This document shows positions 35,200 through 45,645 of a stretch of DNA of 64,000 nt, one piece after another. A model generated the notes under the pieces. The model did not search any database, had not been told where the DNA came from, and worked only from the letters and a program-made list of their open reading frames with translations. This DNA is from Cymbomonas tetramitiformis (taxonomy: Eukaryota > Chlorophyta > Pyramimonadophyceae > Pyramimonadales > Pyramimonadaceae), in the NCBI GenBank assembly GCA_001247695.2, contig LGRX02035310.1, forward strand, positions 1 to 64,000, read 5' to 3'. A program made the translations under genes and the position numbers. The first letter of the stretch is position 1, and each line of letters begins with the position of its first letter.

Positions 35200-35705
35200 G
35201 TGGATCTCACCACCCTCAGCTTCTCCTTGCAGCAGAGGCAGTACTCGCCAGAAAGATACCACAGGGGAAACCGCATCGCAAAACCCACTTCCTACCAGTG
35301 GTCGTCCCTGTTCACATTGAGGTGCCAATACCTCACATCATGGCTGACGAGCATGAGTCCCCAGCAAGTGCAATAGCCATGAGGCACCAGACGAGAACCG
35401 GAGCACCCCCAAGACGAAACTGGGATGCCCCTGAAGAGGCAGTGCTAACCAGAAAAGTACCATAAGGACAACCACACTTCATCACTTACTTCCAATCAGC
35501 CGTTGTCTTTGTTCACAACGAGGTGCCAGTACCTCACACCATGGCAAATGACCACCAGTCCCCCAGAAGGCGAAACTCCCATAAAAACCAGCCAGGAAAG
35601 AGAGCGAGCCCAAAACAAATCTGGGATGCTCCCACAGAGGCAGTGCCCGCCAGAAAGGTACCACAGGGACCGCCACATCCCACCACCCACTGGTGACGAT
35701 CAAAC
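35200..35705. repeat. About 200-bp tandem repeat, 2.5 units
   Basis: GAGGCAGT..CCAGAAA..TACCA recurs at about 35233, 35438 and 35638, and GAGGTGCCA.TACCTCACA at 35320 and 35521, giving a 200-bp period. Pieces of the same cassette occur near 13000 and 21140. Confidence 0.75.
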
Positions 35706-36662
35706 CGAGAGGGCAAACCGAGAGGGCACTGGTTGACGATCAAACCGAGAGGGCAAATGCCGGATGACTTCCGGCGCTCAAATGCATGGAAGTACCCGTC
35801 AGCAAGGTGCGGTGAGGATAGCCGAATGCCTCCGTCCACAACGAACAGTCGATCCTCCTTGCACACATATGACATACTATACACTTATTGATATAAATAA
35901 AAAAATGTACAAATATCCTGCTGGGTGCATCGATGTTCCAAGCTAGATTTCTCTATTTACTTAAAGCCACACATACCAAGGCAGCCTGACTATCCATGCC
36001 CCTCTTCGTGACAAAGATGAAGTGCAGATGCAGTTGTTGATGGATGGACTGCAGCCGTCGATTGTCACATCGTTATCCGCGGTCTCCCCTTATCAAATGA
36101 TTAGTTATTTGCAGACGAAATACTTAAGGGATGCACCAATGTTTATCCGAAGTGATGGTCTGCTGCTGAATGGACATGTGCTCATCCTCGCCGCAGACGT
36201 GTCCAGCCTGCTACCCACCACAATTCACTAAATCAACTTGGTGAACCCATCACCGCTCTATTGCAACCATCCCCGCACCCCTTGCGATATCGCCTGCTCT
36301 TCGTTATCAAATCTACCCCAACATTTACCCCTCAACAGCGCCTCGCGCGCATCACTTGCAGATGCTTGTTAGAAAGGGAATTTACCAGAAACAATTTGGC
36401 CCACCGGTTTCATTTGGTTAAGCAAAAGGCAAACAACATTATTCCATCCTTTCAAACATTTGCTCGCTTGTAACATCGCGCATAATAATTGATTGCTGTT
36501 CTCCGTCTCCCTTGTGATTCATGATTCTCCGTCCTAGTACACTCTTCTGTTTTGCGGCAAACCACAGAGTCCATTTTGCTGCACCAAGAAGCGCCCCGGG
36601 GGCGTAATGCAAGGGGATGCAAAACGACCATCAGCGGTTTGCTTGGCCTGTGGCGGCACGCG

Positions 36663-39600
36663 TCAGGGCTGTGCGAGGCGCGGCGAGGGCATTGGGTGAT
36701 TTGGGTCCATACCTATGCCAACAATGGCCACCCCGACAGCAGCTGCAGCCAGGCCGTAAGGCGAGTAGAGCAAGCTTGAGTAAGTGGTTGCCACGGATGC
36801 CTGATAGTCCTCCGCACCGATAGTGCTACGACGCTGATAGTGCAAACCCTCCTCTGGGACGGGGACGGGGACGGGGCAAGCTGCCTCTGGGAGTAGGCAA
36901 GTCTCCGGCGGAACCTGTGTGTGACCTACGTATTCTACGCGTAGCGTGCTGCTCGTTTCTGAAACATCGGCGTGTTCATCCGCTTTTTCCAAAGTGCACG
37001 ACGAATCGGCGGTTAATTTCAGCTTCACCTCCTCTACGTCCGACGCAAGTGCGCTGGAGGTACGATTCTTCGACATAACGCGGCGAATGGCTTCTGGGTC
37101 CGGCGCGACCATTAATTCCACAGGATCCTCCTCGCTCACTGTACCCGAACCCAGTGCCGTCACGTCTGAAGCATCGCTGCACTTACTGTTGCGACGGGAG
37201 CACCACTGCACTTGCAACAACCTGAGCATCACATTGTTTGCCGAGAGCCATTAAATGCTATGCTCATCGTCAGTGCAGTGGGTGGCGAATCAGGGCCATT
37301 GAATGCTATGCTCATCGTCAGTGCAGTGGGTGGCGAATCAGGGCCATTGAATGCTATGCTCATCGTCAGTGAGTGGGTGGCCAATCAGGGCCATTGAATG
37401 CTATGGCATCGTCAGTGCAGTGGGTGGCGAATCAGGGCCATTGAATGCTATGCTCATCGTCAGTGCAGTGGGTGGCGAATCAGGGCCATTGAATGCTATG
37501 CTCATCGTCAGTGCAGTGGGTGGGCAATCAGGGCCATTAATTGCTATACTCAACGTCAGTGCAGTGGGTGGGCAATCAGGGCCATTGAATGCTATGCTCA
37601 TCGTCAGTGCAGTGGGTGGGCAATCGGGGCTATTGCTCAACCAACGCCCAGCATCACTATCCTGACTGAACTTCAAATGACTAAAATCAGAAGTACATAA
37701 CGAGCAACACAGGGAGAAGATCTTGGGGTGGAGGTACCAAAGAGATTGCACCGCACGCCTCACCTTCATGGTGCGGGGTGGAGTTACCAAAGAGATTGCA
37801 CCGCACGCCTCAAATTCATGGTGCGGGGTGGAGGTACCAAAGAGATTGCACCGCACGCCTCAAATTCATGGTGCGGGGGAGGTACCAAAGAGATTGCACC
37901 GCACGCCTCACCTTCATGGTGCGGGGTGGAGGTACCAAAGAGATTGCACCGCACGCCTCACCTTCATGGTGCGGGGGAGGTACCAAAGAGATTGCACCAC
38001 ACGCTGCACCTTCATGGTGCGGGGTGGAGGTACCAAAGAGATTGCACCGCACGCCTCACCTTCATGGTGCGGGGTGGAGGTGCCAAAGAGATTGCACCGC
38101 ACGCCTCACCTTCATGGTGCGGGGTGGAACCCTTGTAGGGATCCTGCGGCGAATTCTCTGGGAGATCATGCACGGTCTCGATGGGGATGGCATCAATTCC
38201 TGGTTTGGCAATCCTCTCCACCTCTTGCTCCTGGATGGATGTGGATAACACCTCCTGTGGCGCCGCAACGGTGGATTCGTTGTTGCCATTTGCAAGTGAA
38301 CTATGGTCGGCACTTTCCACTGCATCGAGGCCATCTCGCGTTCCATTCATCGATACCTCATTGGATGCGGCTTGCTCCGTGGACATCGCTGGGCCCGCCA
38401 CCTCCTGATCTGGATTCTCAGGGTCCCGCGCCCCTGTGAGCCAGCCCCCCTCGCTCCACCCAACCCACCAGCACCTAATCAGCGCCCCATCCCCTCACTC
38501 ATGTACAAACGTGGGCACCCCCAACAGGTATGCATTGACCACAGACACCCTCAGGCGCACTACACCTCGCAGGCGGTGCATATTGTTACAAGCCACCGCC
38601 TGGAGACGTCGGAGCTCCTCTCCTCTTACGTCGTGCATCTTCAATCTCAGGAGATATAAAGAGCCTGAAAGAGGAGGGGGCGATCTCCAGGCATGGACAC
38701 CAGACGTGAAAGAGACGCATGGCAATTGAAACATGTTTTACAAGGCAAGCGGGTCACGGCATCACTGGATTGTCATGGGTTCTGACAGATGTCACACTAA
38801 TAGGATGGTGTGTATGAATGGGCACAGGATCAGGTGTGTATGGACGGGAACAGGATGAGGTGTGTATGAATGGGCACAGGATGAGGTGTGTATTGTATAA
38901 ATGGGCACAGGATGAGGTGTGCATGGACGCGCACAGGGTGAGGTGTGTATGAATGGGCACAGGATAAATGGCGCATATAGAAAATCTAAGATGACAGGGA
39001 CGTTCATGCCTAAGCTTATCATGATAGAAGAGGCGGGCGGTTGACCAGGGTGAGCCCACCTCGCCGGATCAAGAGGTCCACAATTTCCATCTGCTGATAG
39101 TAACGTGCCACCTGGCAACAACACAGACCATGCCCAGTCACCCTTCGCCACGGCGCATCACCAACCAGGACTTAGGACTTACCCCTGCTGGGCAACAAGT
39201 CCTTTGCCTATATGCACACGTGACTGTCCCCTGCCATCAGGCCCACCATGTGGCATATTTCCTTAGGGGGGCATGCAGTAAGACCCATCGTTCCCAGGGC
39301 ATCTCTAGGGTGCCGAATACCATAGCTACCATGTGGCACATTTCCCCGGGGGGCATGCAGTAAGACCCATCGTTTTGAGAGCCATCTCTAGAGAGTGTCT
39401 GAGCTACCATAGCTACCATGTGGCACATTTCCTTAGGGGGGCATGCAGTAAGACCCATCGTTTGGGGCATCTCTAGGGGTGGCTCATGCCATAGCTGCCT
39501 CATGGCACATTTCCCAGGGGGGGGCATGCGGTAAGACCCATCGTTTGGGGCATCTCTAGGGGGTGCCGGAATACCATAGCTACCATGGCGGCACATTTCC

Positions 39601-41874
39601 CCGGGGGGCCGCCAGTAAGACCCATCGTTTGAGGGCATCTCTAGAGGAATTGTGTGCTCTTGGCCACCATGTGGCACATTTCCTTAGGGGGCATGCAGTA
39701 AGACCCATCGTTTGGGCCTCTCTAAGGGTGACTTCATACCATAGCTACCATGTGGCACATTTCCTTAGGGGGCATGCAGTAAGACCCATCGTTTGGGGCA
39801 TCTCTAGGGGTGGCTAGTACCATAGCTACCATGTGGTGCATTTCCAGAGGGCGGCCATGACATAAAGCCTACCCTGGGGCGCATTTTTAGGGCAGGGGTG
39901 AAGCTAACTCCCAGGCCTCCAGATCATCTACGACCCCGTACGTGACATATCTCCAGGGGGCAGGGGTGTGGCACATCTCCAGGGCAGAGGTGTGATGCAT
40001 CTCAAGGGGGCAGGGTGTAAACGCCAAGGGGTAGGGGAGGGCAGACGCGCACTGCTCTTCCAGAGAATAGCACTGAAACACGAGCAGCGTGTCAGCAGGC
40101 GCATGCCATGATACATTATGGCGACGTATATTCAAAGCGGGGGCGGGGGGCATGCCATGGCTCTTGTATGGCACACCTCCAGGGATGGGGGGGGGGTTGG
40201 GTGACAAAACCCACCATCATGCTTGAGCACACTTGCAAGCAGGAAGGGACACTGAAGCGGGGAATGGAAATGGGGTTAAGCGTGTGGTGCATATCCCAGG
40301 TTGGGGGTGGCTTATGAGGCCCACGGTGGGGCACACCTGCAGGGGGCATGCCATGGCCATCGTGACCGTCGATTGGTGCCCGGCATCCAGCGGCAACTCT
40401 GCAACCCCTGCACCATGTGAGAGTCAAGCCACGTCACGGGCCTCCCCTCTCTTATTCAGCCCTCGGTGAGTCAAGCCACGTCACGGGCCTCCCCCTCCTC
40501 TCAACCAGGCCCTCGGTGGGAGATGCAGCACGTCACGGGCCTCCCCTCCTCATTGCGGCCCTCGGTGAGAGTCAAGCCACGTCACGGGCCTCCCCTCCTC
40601 ATTGCGGCCCTCGGTGAGAGTCAAGCCACGTCACGGGCCTCCCCTCCTCATTGCGGCCCTCGGTGGGAGTCAAGCCACGTCACGGGCCTCCCCTCCTCAT
40701 TGCATGCTGCGGTGGAAGCCGCTCCACCCTATGACCCCCAGCTTCATTTGCTACCCTGCCCAAACCTCACACAATAAGGCATCTTCTGACTGGTGCGTAC
40801 ACATCTTGTGTTTGCCCGCAACAGGTGCGCTGCCTGCACCCCTCTAACCACTGGGCACAGGTCTCCTGCCCCTGATTGCTGTGTGCTCTGTGCGCAGCTA
40901 GTATCTATGCTACCCTGTCCGATAGGCGAGTGGTGAGGGGTGTACAAGCGAGGAGGTCAAAGCGTGCCAGGTGGACGGACGAACCTCGAGGTTGCCGTTC
41001 ATGGCAGCAGCATGGAGTGGCGCAGCGCCCGAGTTCACATCCGTCAGTCCGTTTCTCAGCAGCTCCAGCGCGGGGGGCCTGCCAGGTCCCACCCCTGCCC
41101 TCAGCAGCTCCAGCGCAGGACGACGAACTTGTCCCATCTCTGCCCTCAGCATCAGCACAGGCTCCTGGACCATTGGAAGGACCGTCACACAGCCCATGGC
41201 TCAGGCCACGCTGCAGTACAGGAGACAAGAACGTATTTCGTCTCCAGGGAACGTGGCACAGCTCGGGCGCTGATACGTGGCGTCAGCAGAGTGGAAGGAA
41301 TGCCAACAGGCGGGCCAAAGGGCCTGAGGCGAGCGCAGGAGTCCTCACGTGCAGAGGTTTTCCTCGATGGCCGTGCGGTCGTCTTCAATAACTGCCTTGC
41401 AGAGACCCTGCAAACCCCCCCCATAGGCCCTTCGATTCTCTCGTGCTGCATGGCTGTGAACTGCCCTGAGCGAGAAACTGCTCTCCGATCCCCCATGCCC
41501 GAAGCTTCCTCAGGTGCAGCCTTGCATCCCCTTCCACCCCCCCAAAAGAACCTCCTTAGCTGCATTCGTGTTTTCCCCCTTTCCAGGGATTCATTAAGAG
41601 TGGCGCCCTCCAGGGATGGGAAGGCATCACAGAGACGCTTTGGTTCTCAGGCTTTGACAACGACTCGAGATCCTGAGAGTGCCCGGCAAATCACGGCCAA
41701 GGCACACATCACGTGGCGTGTGGGCTTGTGCGGCGCTCGACAATCTAAGAACAGTCTCACCTCGACCCACTTCTGCTCCATCCTCTTGACGTCCCAAAGG
41801 TTCATCAACTCTGGGGAGAGATTGCCGTTGGCCACCATCTCGCGAACCTCATCCTTCGTCACCTTGATGGCCGC
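36663..41874 (-). CDS. Ankyrin-repeat protein gene, multi-exon, 5' end incomplete
   Basis: Supported exons (minus): 41874-41761, 41407-41349, 41078-40985, 40833-40801, 39111-39060, 38409-about 38110 or 38060, and 37205-36663. Donors and acceptors are GT-AG (for example GAG|GTGAGA at 41761) and the first junctions agree in phase. Ankyrin signal: AVIEDDRTAIEENL, LELLRNGLTDVNSGAAPLHAAAMNGNLE, AAHLLRAN and YYQQMEIVDLLIRR; one repeat half is missing, so an exon between 40800 and 39112 is unresolved. The last exons are acidic and low-complexity and end with a hydrophobic SPYGLAAAAVGVAIVGIG followed by a short tail, a possible membrane anchor. Ankyrin repeats bind proteins; the partner is unknown. 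The N-terminal part (AAIKVTKDEVREMVANG..) is not a domain I recognise. Confidence 0.65.
37250..37645. repeat. 48-bp minisatellite in the last intron of the ankyrin gene
   Basis: About eight units of TTGAATGCTATGCTCATCG plus TCAGTGCAGTGGGTGGCGAA; starts of CTCATCG at 37263, 37311 and 37359 set the 48-bp period. It lies directly beside the acceptor of the final exon (37206). Confidence 0.92.
37731..38126. repeat. 48/50-bp minisatellite carrying reiterated splice-donor sequence
   Basis: Eight units start at 37731, 37781, 37831, 37879, 37929, 37977, 38027 and 38077 (spacings 50 or 48). On the minus strand most units contain CACCATGAAGGTGAGGCG, that is a strong AAG|GTGAGG donor, just after the exon 38409-38110. 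In-frame readthrough on both strands generates long spurious frames. Confidence 0.93.
38795..38965. repeat. About 29-bp minisatellite
   Basis: About six units of GAATGGGCACAGGATGAGGTGTGTAT occur, in the intron between the 39111-39060 and 38409 exons of the ankyrin gene. Confidence 0.88.
39245..39835. repeat. 80-90-bp minisatellite, about seven units
   Basis: Each unit has CATGTGGCACATTTCC, GGGGGCATGCAGTAAGACCC and ATCGTTTGGGGCATCTCTAG, with spacing 82-88 bp. It is intronic in the ankyrin gene. Confidence 0.92.
40425..40708. repeat. About 48-bp minisatellite, six units
   Basis: The unit contains GTCAAGCCACGTCACGGGCC and TCCCCTCCTCATTGCGGCCC. It is intronic in the ankyrin gene, close to the 40833-40801 exon. 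Confidence 0.92.
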
Positions 41875-42209
41875 CTGCAGGCCGGGTCGAAGTATGCAGC
41901 TAAGCGCGACGTTCTGGGGGCACTACGAACTAAACCCTCTCTCGCACTTCGAGTCCCTTGCCTCGCAGTAGACATCTCGCATCCCGCGGGAGACGCTTTC
42001 GTATCGACTTCGCGGTAGAAACGCACTGTGCGTGCCTCTGCTGCCCTGGAAACGATGGCGAGCGCGGCGCACCGCCTCCTGGGTAAAATCCGTCCCCCGC
42101 ACTGCAAGGGTGCCAGAAGGAGGCACCGCGCTGAGGCAACCACTTGGGCCCTGGCTGTTGACAGCCCACTGAATAAAAGCCCAACCCAGTGGAAAAGAGA
42201 GGATACGGC

Positions 42210-43045
42210 AGGGGCACGAGGGGCTGACGTCCTTGGCCCACTTCCAGGTCCATAGCGCCTGGTGCTCCTGCTTTTCGGTCAAGGTGTTGATCCTCTTCAC
42301 GTTCTTGAAGCTGAGTACGGTGACGTATCGCTTCTCGCCGACGCCTTTGCTCACCGTATTAAGCTGCATGCTCTGGCTGCACCTGAGACAAAAGGGGGCC
42401 GCACTGCGAGTTACACATACGTACTGCAGACCCCGAAATAAGGCCAATCATAGGGCAAGTGTTCGACCTCGGAACGGCAGCCGGAACTGTACGGCGCTCT
42501 CGCTGACTTATCGTAGCAAAAAGCTACGAGTGCAGTTGTTTCGAAAGATAGAGCAAAAGACGTTTCTGGTGCCTGCATGAGGTGCGCGTCGGATTGCGCG
42601 GCTCGATGCTCTAGCAATAGCGTTACCGGGCTACCACGAAGCAGGCGCAAGGAATACAGGAACACGCTGAGATGAAATTGGTTGGAGAAAGATTTTGAGA
42701 TTGACACAACGTAAACGAACGCCGTCTCATGACTCCTTACTCACTGGTCATTTCCTCTTGGTACGTCTGCGCTTATTGCTTCTGGAGGAGCGATGCACCA
42801 AAGGATGTGACATACAGTCATAAAATCTCACCACCACAATCAGGCATTTGTTGAATCCCACTGTATGCAAAGTTGTTTCCCGTATCGAGATCTGAAAGCT
42901 TCCAAGTCGCTTCGGGCGAGGTAAGAAAGGATGCTTGCCCGTGGACGTCGGCGCGAAGGTGCTTGCTCAGTGAAGGCGGGAAAGCAATTTCAGCATTGAT
43001 GTCACCGTCACAACCAGCATCGAACCACTTCAACAACGAGATCAA
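42210..43045 (-). other. Candidate upstream exons of the ankyrin gene
   Basis: A minus-strand acceptor CCCCCTTTTGTCTCAG near 42393 opens a frame with CSQSMQLNTVSKGV and YVTVLSFKNVKRINTL ending about 42230. Another frame from 43045 (ISLLKWFDAGCDGDINAEI) ends at a GGTG|GTGAGA donor near 42830. Phases of these two do not join directly, so at least one boundary or an exon is missing. They may belong to the ankyrin gene's 5' part; no domain is recognised. Confidence 0.35.
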
Positions 43046-43049
43046 GCTT

Positions 43050-45230
43050 CTTTTGTTGTATTTCTGCCAGCCCTCCCCCCGAACACGCGTTGAGCGGTAT
43101 GCCTCAACTTAAACGTTAACCTCATGCAGGGGTCTCGTTTCTTGAACTAAGACTTCGCACAAACTTGAATAAGTTATTGTGCGAGAACAGCAGAATTGAC
43201 GTATGATATCCTGTGCTCTTGATCTAGATTGCAACCGGGTTCCATATGACGTGTGGCGGCCTTCAGCATCGAAAGCATAAGAAGCTGTGGAAGCTATCTT
43301 ATGCGCTGCGTTAAAAGGACGTTAAGCTCGGCAAAGAAAAGCGATGTGTTGAATGTTGCTGTCTGTAAAATGCGTAAGGAAAAACCGTGACTGCTGCCCT
43401 GCCCAAGAACGTGAAGCCTGAAACACAGGGTTTCAACGCGTACATGGTGGACTCAATTGCACTCTAGTGAATTCAATATATCTCAAGCGTAATGATCGGT
43501 GGCTAGTAAGGTGGTGGAAAGGCTTGCAGCAAAGTTGTGAATGTCAATGGGTTTTCCGCAGTTACCCGTAAAAGAGGGTCTAGATTAATCATAAAGCTAG
43601 GAGAGTAAAGGCCGTACCAACGTGTAGAAATGCTGATTCTTCTTAGCGTTTTCCTGTGAAGCTGCCTTGACTAGTGGGCAGTCTTCGCAGTATCCACAAA
43701 CCCGCTAATTGTCAGCCTCAATTAAGGAGCACGGGAGGGGCTCTCCGTTGTTTGAAACTTGAAACCAAAATGCACAAAATCACACAAGAGCTCGCAGTCA
43801 TGTCAGTTACGCAGGAAAGCCGATCATTTTAAATTCCGTGCAGGAGCGAGCTGATGAGTCGGTTCTTTGGTGCCACATACCTCGTCCATTGATTTTTTCA
43901 AAGAACGCAGCAGTCGCTGTCAACGTAATGGCCAGGGACTCTTCATCCTTCTTCTTCCCCTTCTTTTTGCCTGAAGCGTTCATGCTGGTGAATGAAAAAA
44001 GGATTCACACGTATATGCGGAGTGATTCTTTTAAGTTACGGTAATCCTCCACGCACCGCACTAGAACGAAACCTTTCAAGGAAACAATCTGTGTCACGTC
44101 CTGCAAAAATGCTGCGACGGCTGCCCCCCTGCCCTCGCCCTGGCCAGCGCCATCCGGATCGCCAGCGCCAGGAGAGTTCCAACTCGGCGACACGCAACCG
44201 AAGTGTCACCGAACGGTCTGTTATCTGTAACGATAGCGGATAGCGGCCCCGTTTGCTGTGTCAATGTCACGTGTGTCACACGACAGCGACAGCTCACAGG
44301 CTCACACGACAGCTCACAGCACGAGCAGCAGCAGCAGCAGCAGCAGCATCATTGTTCATTCAACAACAGAGGACAGTGTTGAGTGTCGGCCCGTTCATAA
44401 GCAACAGTCATTTTCGATCCAGCGGCTGCAAAATAAGCAATTTGCTAATGTATACACTCCTGCTAAATATGAAGGGCACTAGAAATGCAGCGCTGAATAC
44501 ACGGGCCCGCACTGTTCTCTATAGGCGGGAGTACCCTTATTATCGCCTTTTTTAAGGTGAAGCGCTGTGGAGCCGCACGCGGTGTCACGGCTTCATGGGC
44601 GAGGATTTTTTTTTCTTCATTTTAGACGTCAAAACCGCCCCATTTTGGTCAAACATGTCATTCGGGGGTTTGGCCAGCTCTAGGCGTCTAGGGGTCTGCG
44701 AGGCATTTTCCCTCAGAAAACCAGAGTCCCCTTATTAAGTTATTATGAAATGGAAATCCATTAATAAGAACTCGATAAACTGTTGCAACTTGATCTCAAA
44801 TATTAGCATGTTTTGGACCCATTGGGACCCCTTGGGACTAATTTGACCGATATCGCCCCGACATGGGCACCCCATGCTTGCTCGCCCATACACGCGGGGC
44901 GCGGGCGGCGGTGCTACGCTGCACTCCGCCACGCGCCGGCGGCACGCACCCAAGGTGTGCCGCGCGGGCGGCCACAGTGCGATACCATAGGAAGATGCGC
45001 TAGAACAAGGAAATGTTTCACAGTCGTTGCACGTGGACGTCAGGGCCAAGGTTTTGACCGATACAGTACCTTCGACCTCACAGTACCCTTATTTGTTATT
45101 ATCGCTAATTATTATGTAATATAGGGTGAAATCGCACAGTCCAGTTCAAGCGTTGTACCGCGATGCGCACCAAGCCACGTGGATTCCATACACCCCCAAA
45201 AAGTAATCATAACTTCTTGTCGAGTTAGAC
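43050..45230. other. Non-coding stretch with a CAG microsatellite
   Basis: No gene is recognised here. A (CAG)n run of about eight units lies at 44323-44348, and CACACGACAGCTCACAG is duplicated just before it. The region may include the ankyrin gene's promoter, but no element can be pinned down. Confidence 0.5.
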
Positions 45231-45237
45231 GATGAAG

Positions 45238-45493
45238 TGCTGGAATCTGTATAGGCAGCCCTGACTGGGAGTCCCGGTGCAGGCCCCTATGACAGACCCC
45301 TAGGACCAACACTGGACTGCTGACTGATCTATAGGTTCGTGCTGTGACACACGCTGTGTCCCAGGTAGGCTAGTTTCCGAGACCGTTGCGAGACCGTTCC
45401 GGGTATATCTAGCTTAGGGTTTAATTATCTTATGAGTGTTTATCCACACAGTTCGGGACCCTCTGATATCTAGTGAACTAGGATATTCCGGTA
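45238..45493 (+). repeat. 5' LTR of the 45-kb gag-only element
   Basis: The 256-bp LTR begins TGCTGGAATCTG and ends ATATTCCGGTA, followed by GGTCGTGGCCCCA. Confidence 0.93.
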
Positions 45494-45497
45494 GGTC

Positions 45498-45513
45498 GTG
45501 GCCCCATCCACGC
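45498..45513 (+). promoter_or_regulatory. Primer-binding-site candidate
   Basis: GTGGCCCCATCCACGC lies 4 bp after the LTR. The TGG(A/C)CCCA core is conserved next to the LTRs at 31156 and 63729, implying a common tRNA primer whose 3' end I cannot identify. Confidence 0.55.
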
Positions 45514-45645
45514 TTTATTCCACTTGCTAGTTTGGCCATGATTGGCTAAACGGCCGCTCGGAGAGGTGGTGCGCGTTTGCGCGTTTGGGCATCAGTGGGA
45601 ATTTTGAGATGAGCAGCTTGCGGTGAGCGACTTTGAGCCGCAGCT

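Noticed and set aside
36022..36231. 69-codon plus frame, LLMDGLQPSIVTSLSAV, resembling a gag fragment
   Set aside because: Too short and without knuckle, LTR or neighbouring coding blocks; resemblance may be accidental.
37723..38439. Long plus-strand open frames (238, 156 and 136 codons) across the minisatellite
   Set aside because: They exist only because the 48/50-bp repeat lacks stops in several frames on both strands; the protein text merely repeats itself and the ankyrin gene runs on the other strand.
39237..39677. 146-codon minus frame with repeating PGEMC/NDGSY text
   Set aside because: Translation of an intronic minisatellite; no domain and no independent coding support.
40940..41971. 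343-codon plus frame
   Set aside because: Antisense to three phase-consistent ankyrin-gene exons; GC-rich DNA is stop-poor on both strands and no domain is visible in the plus reading.
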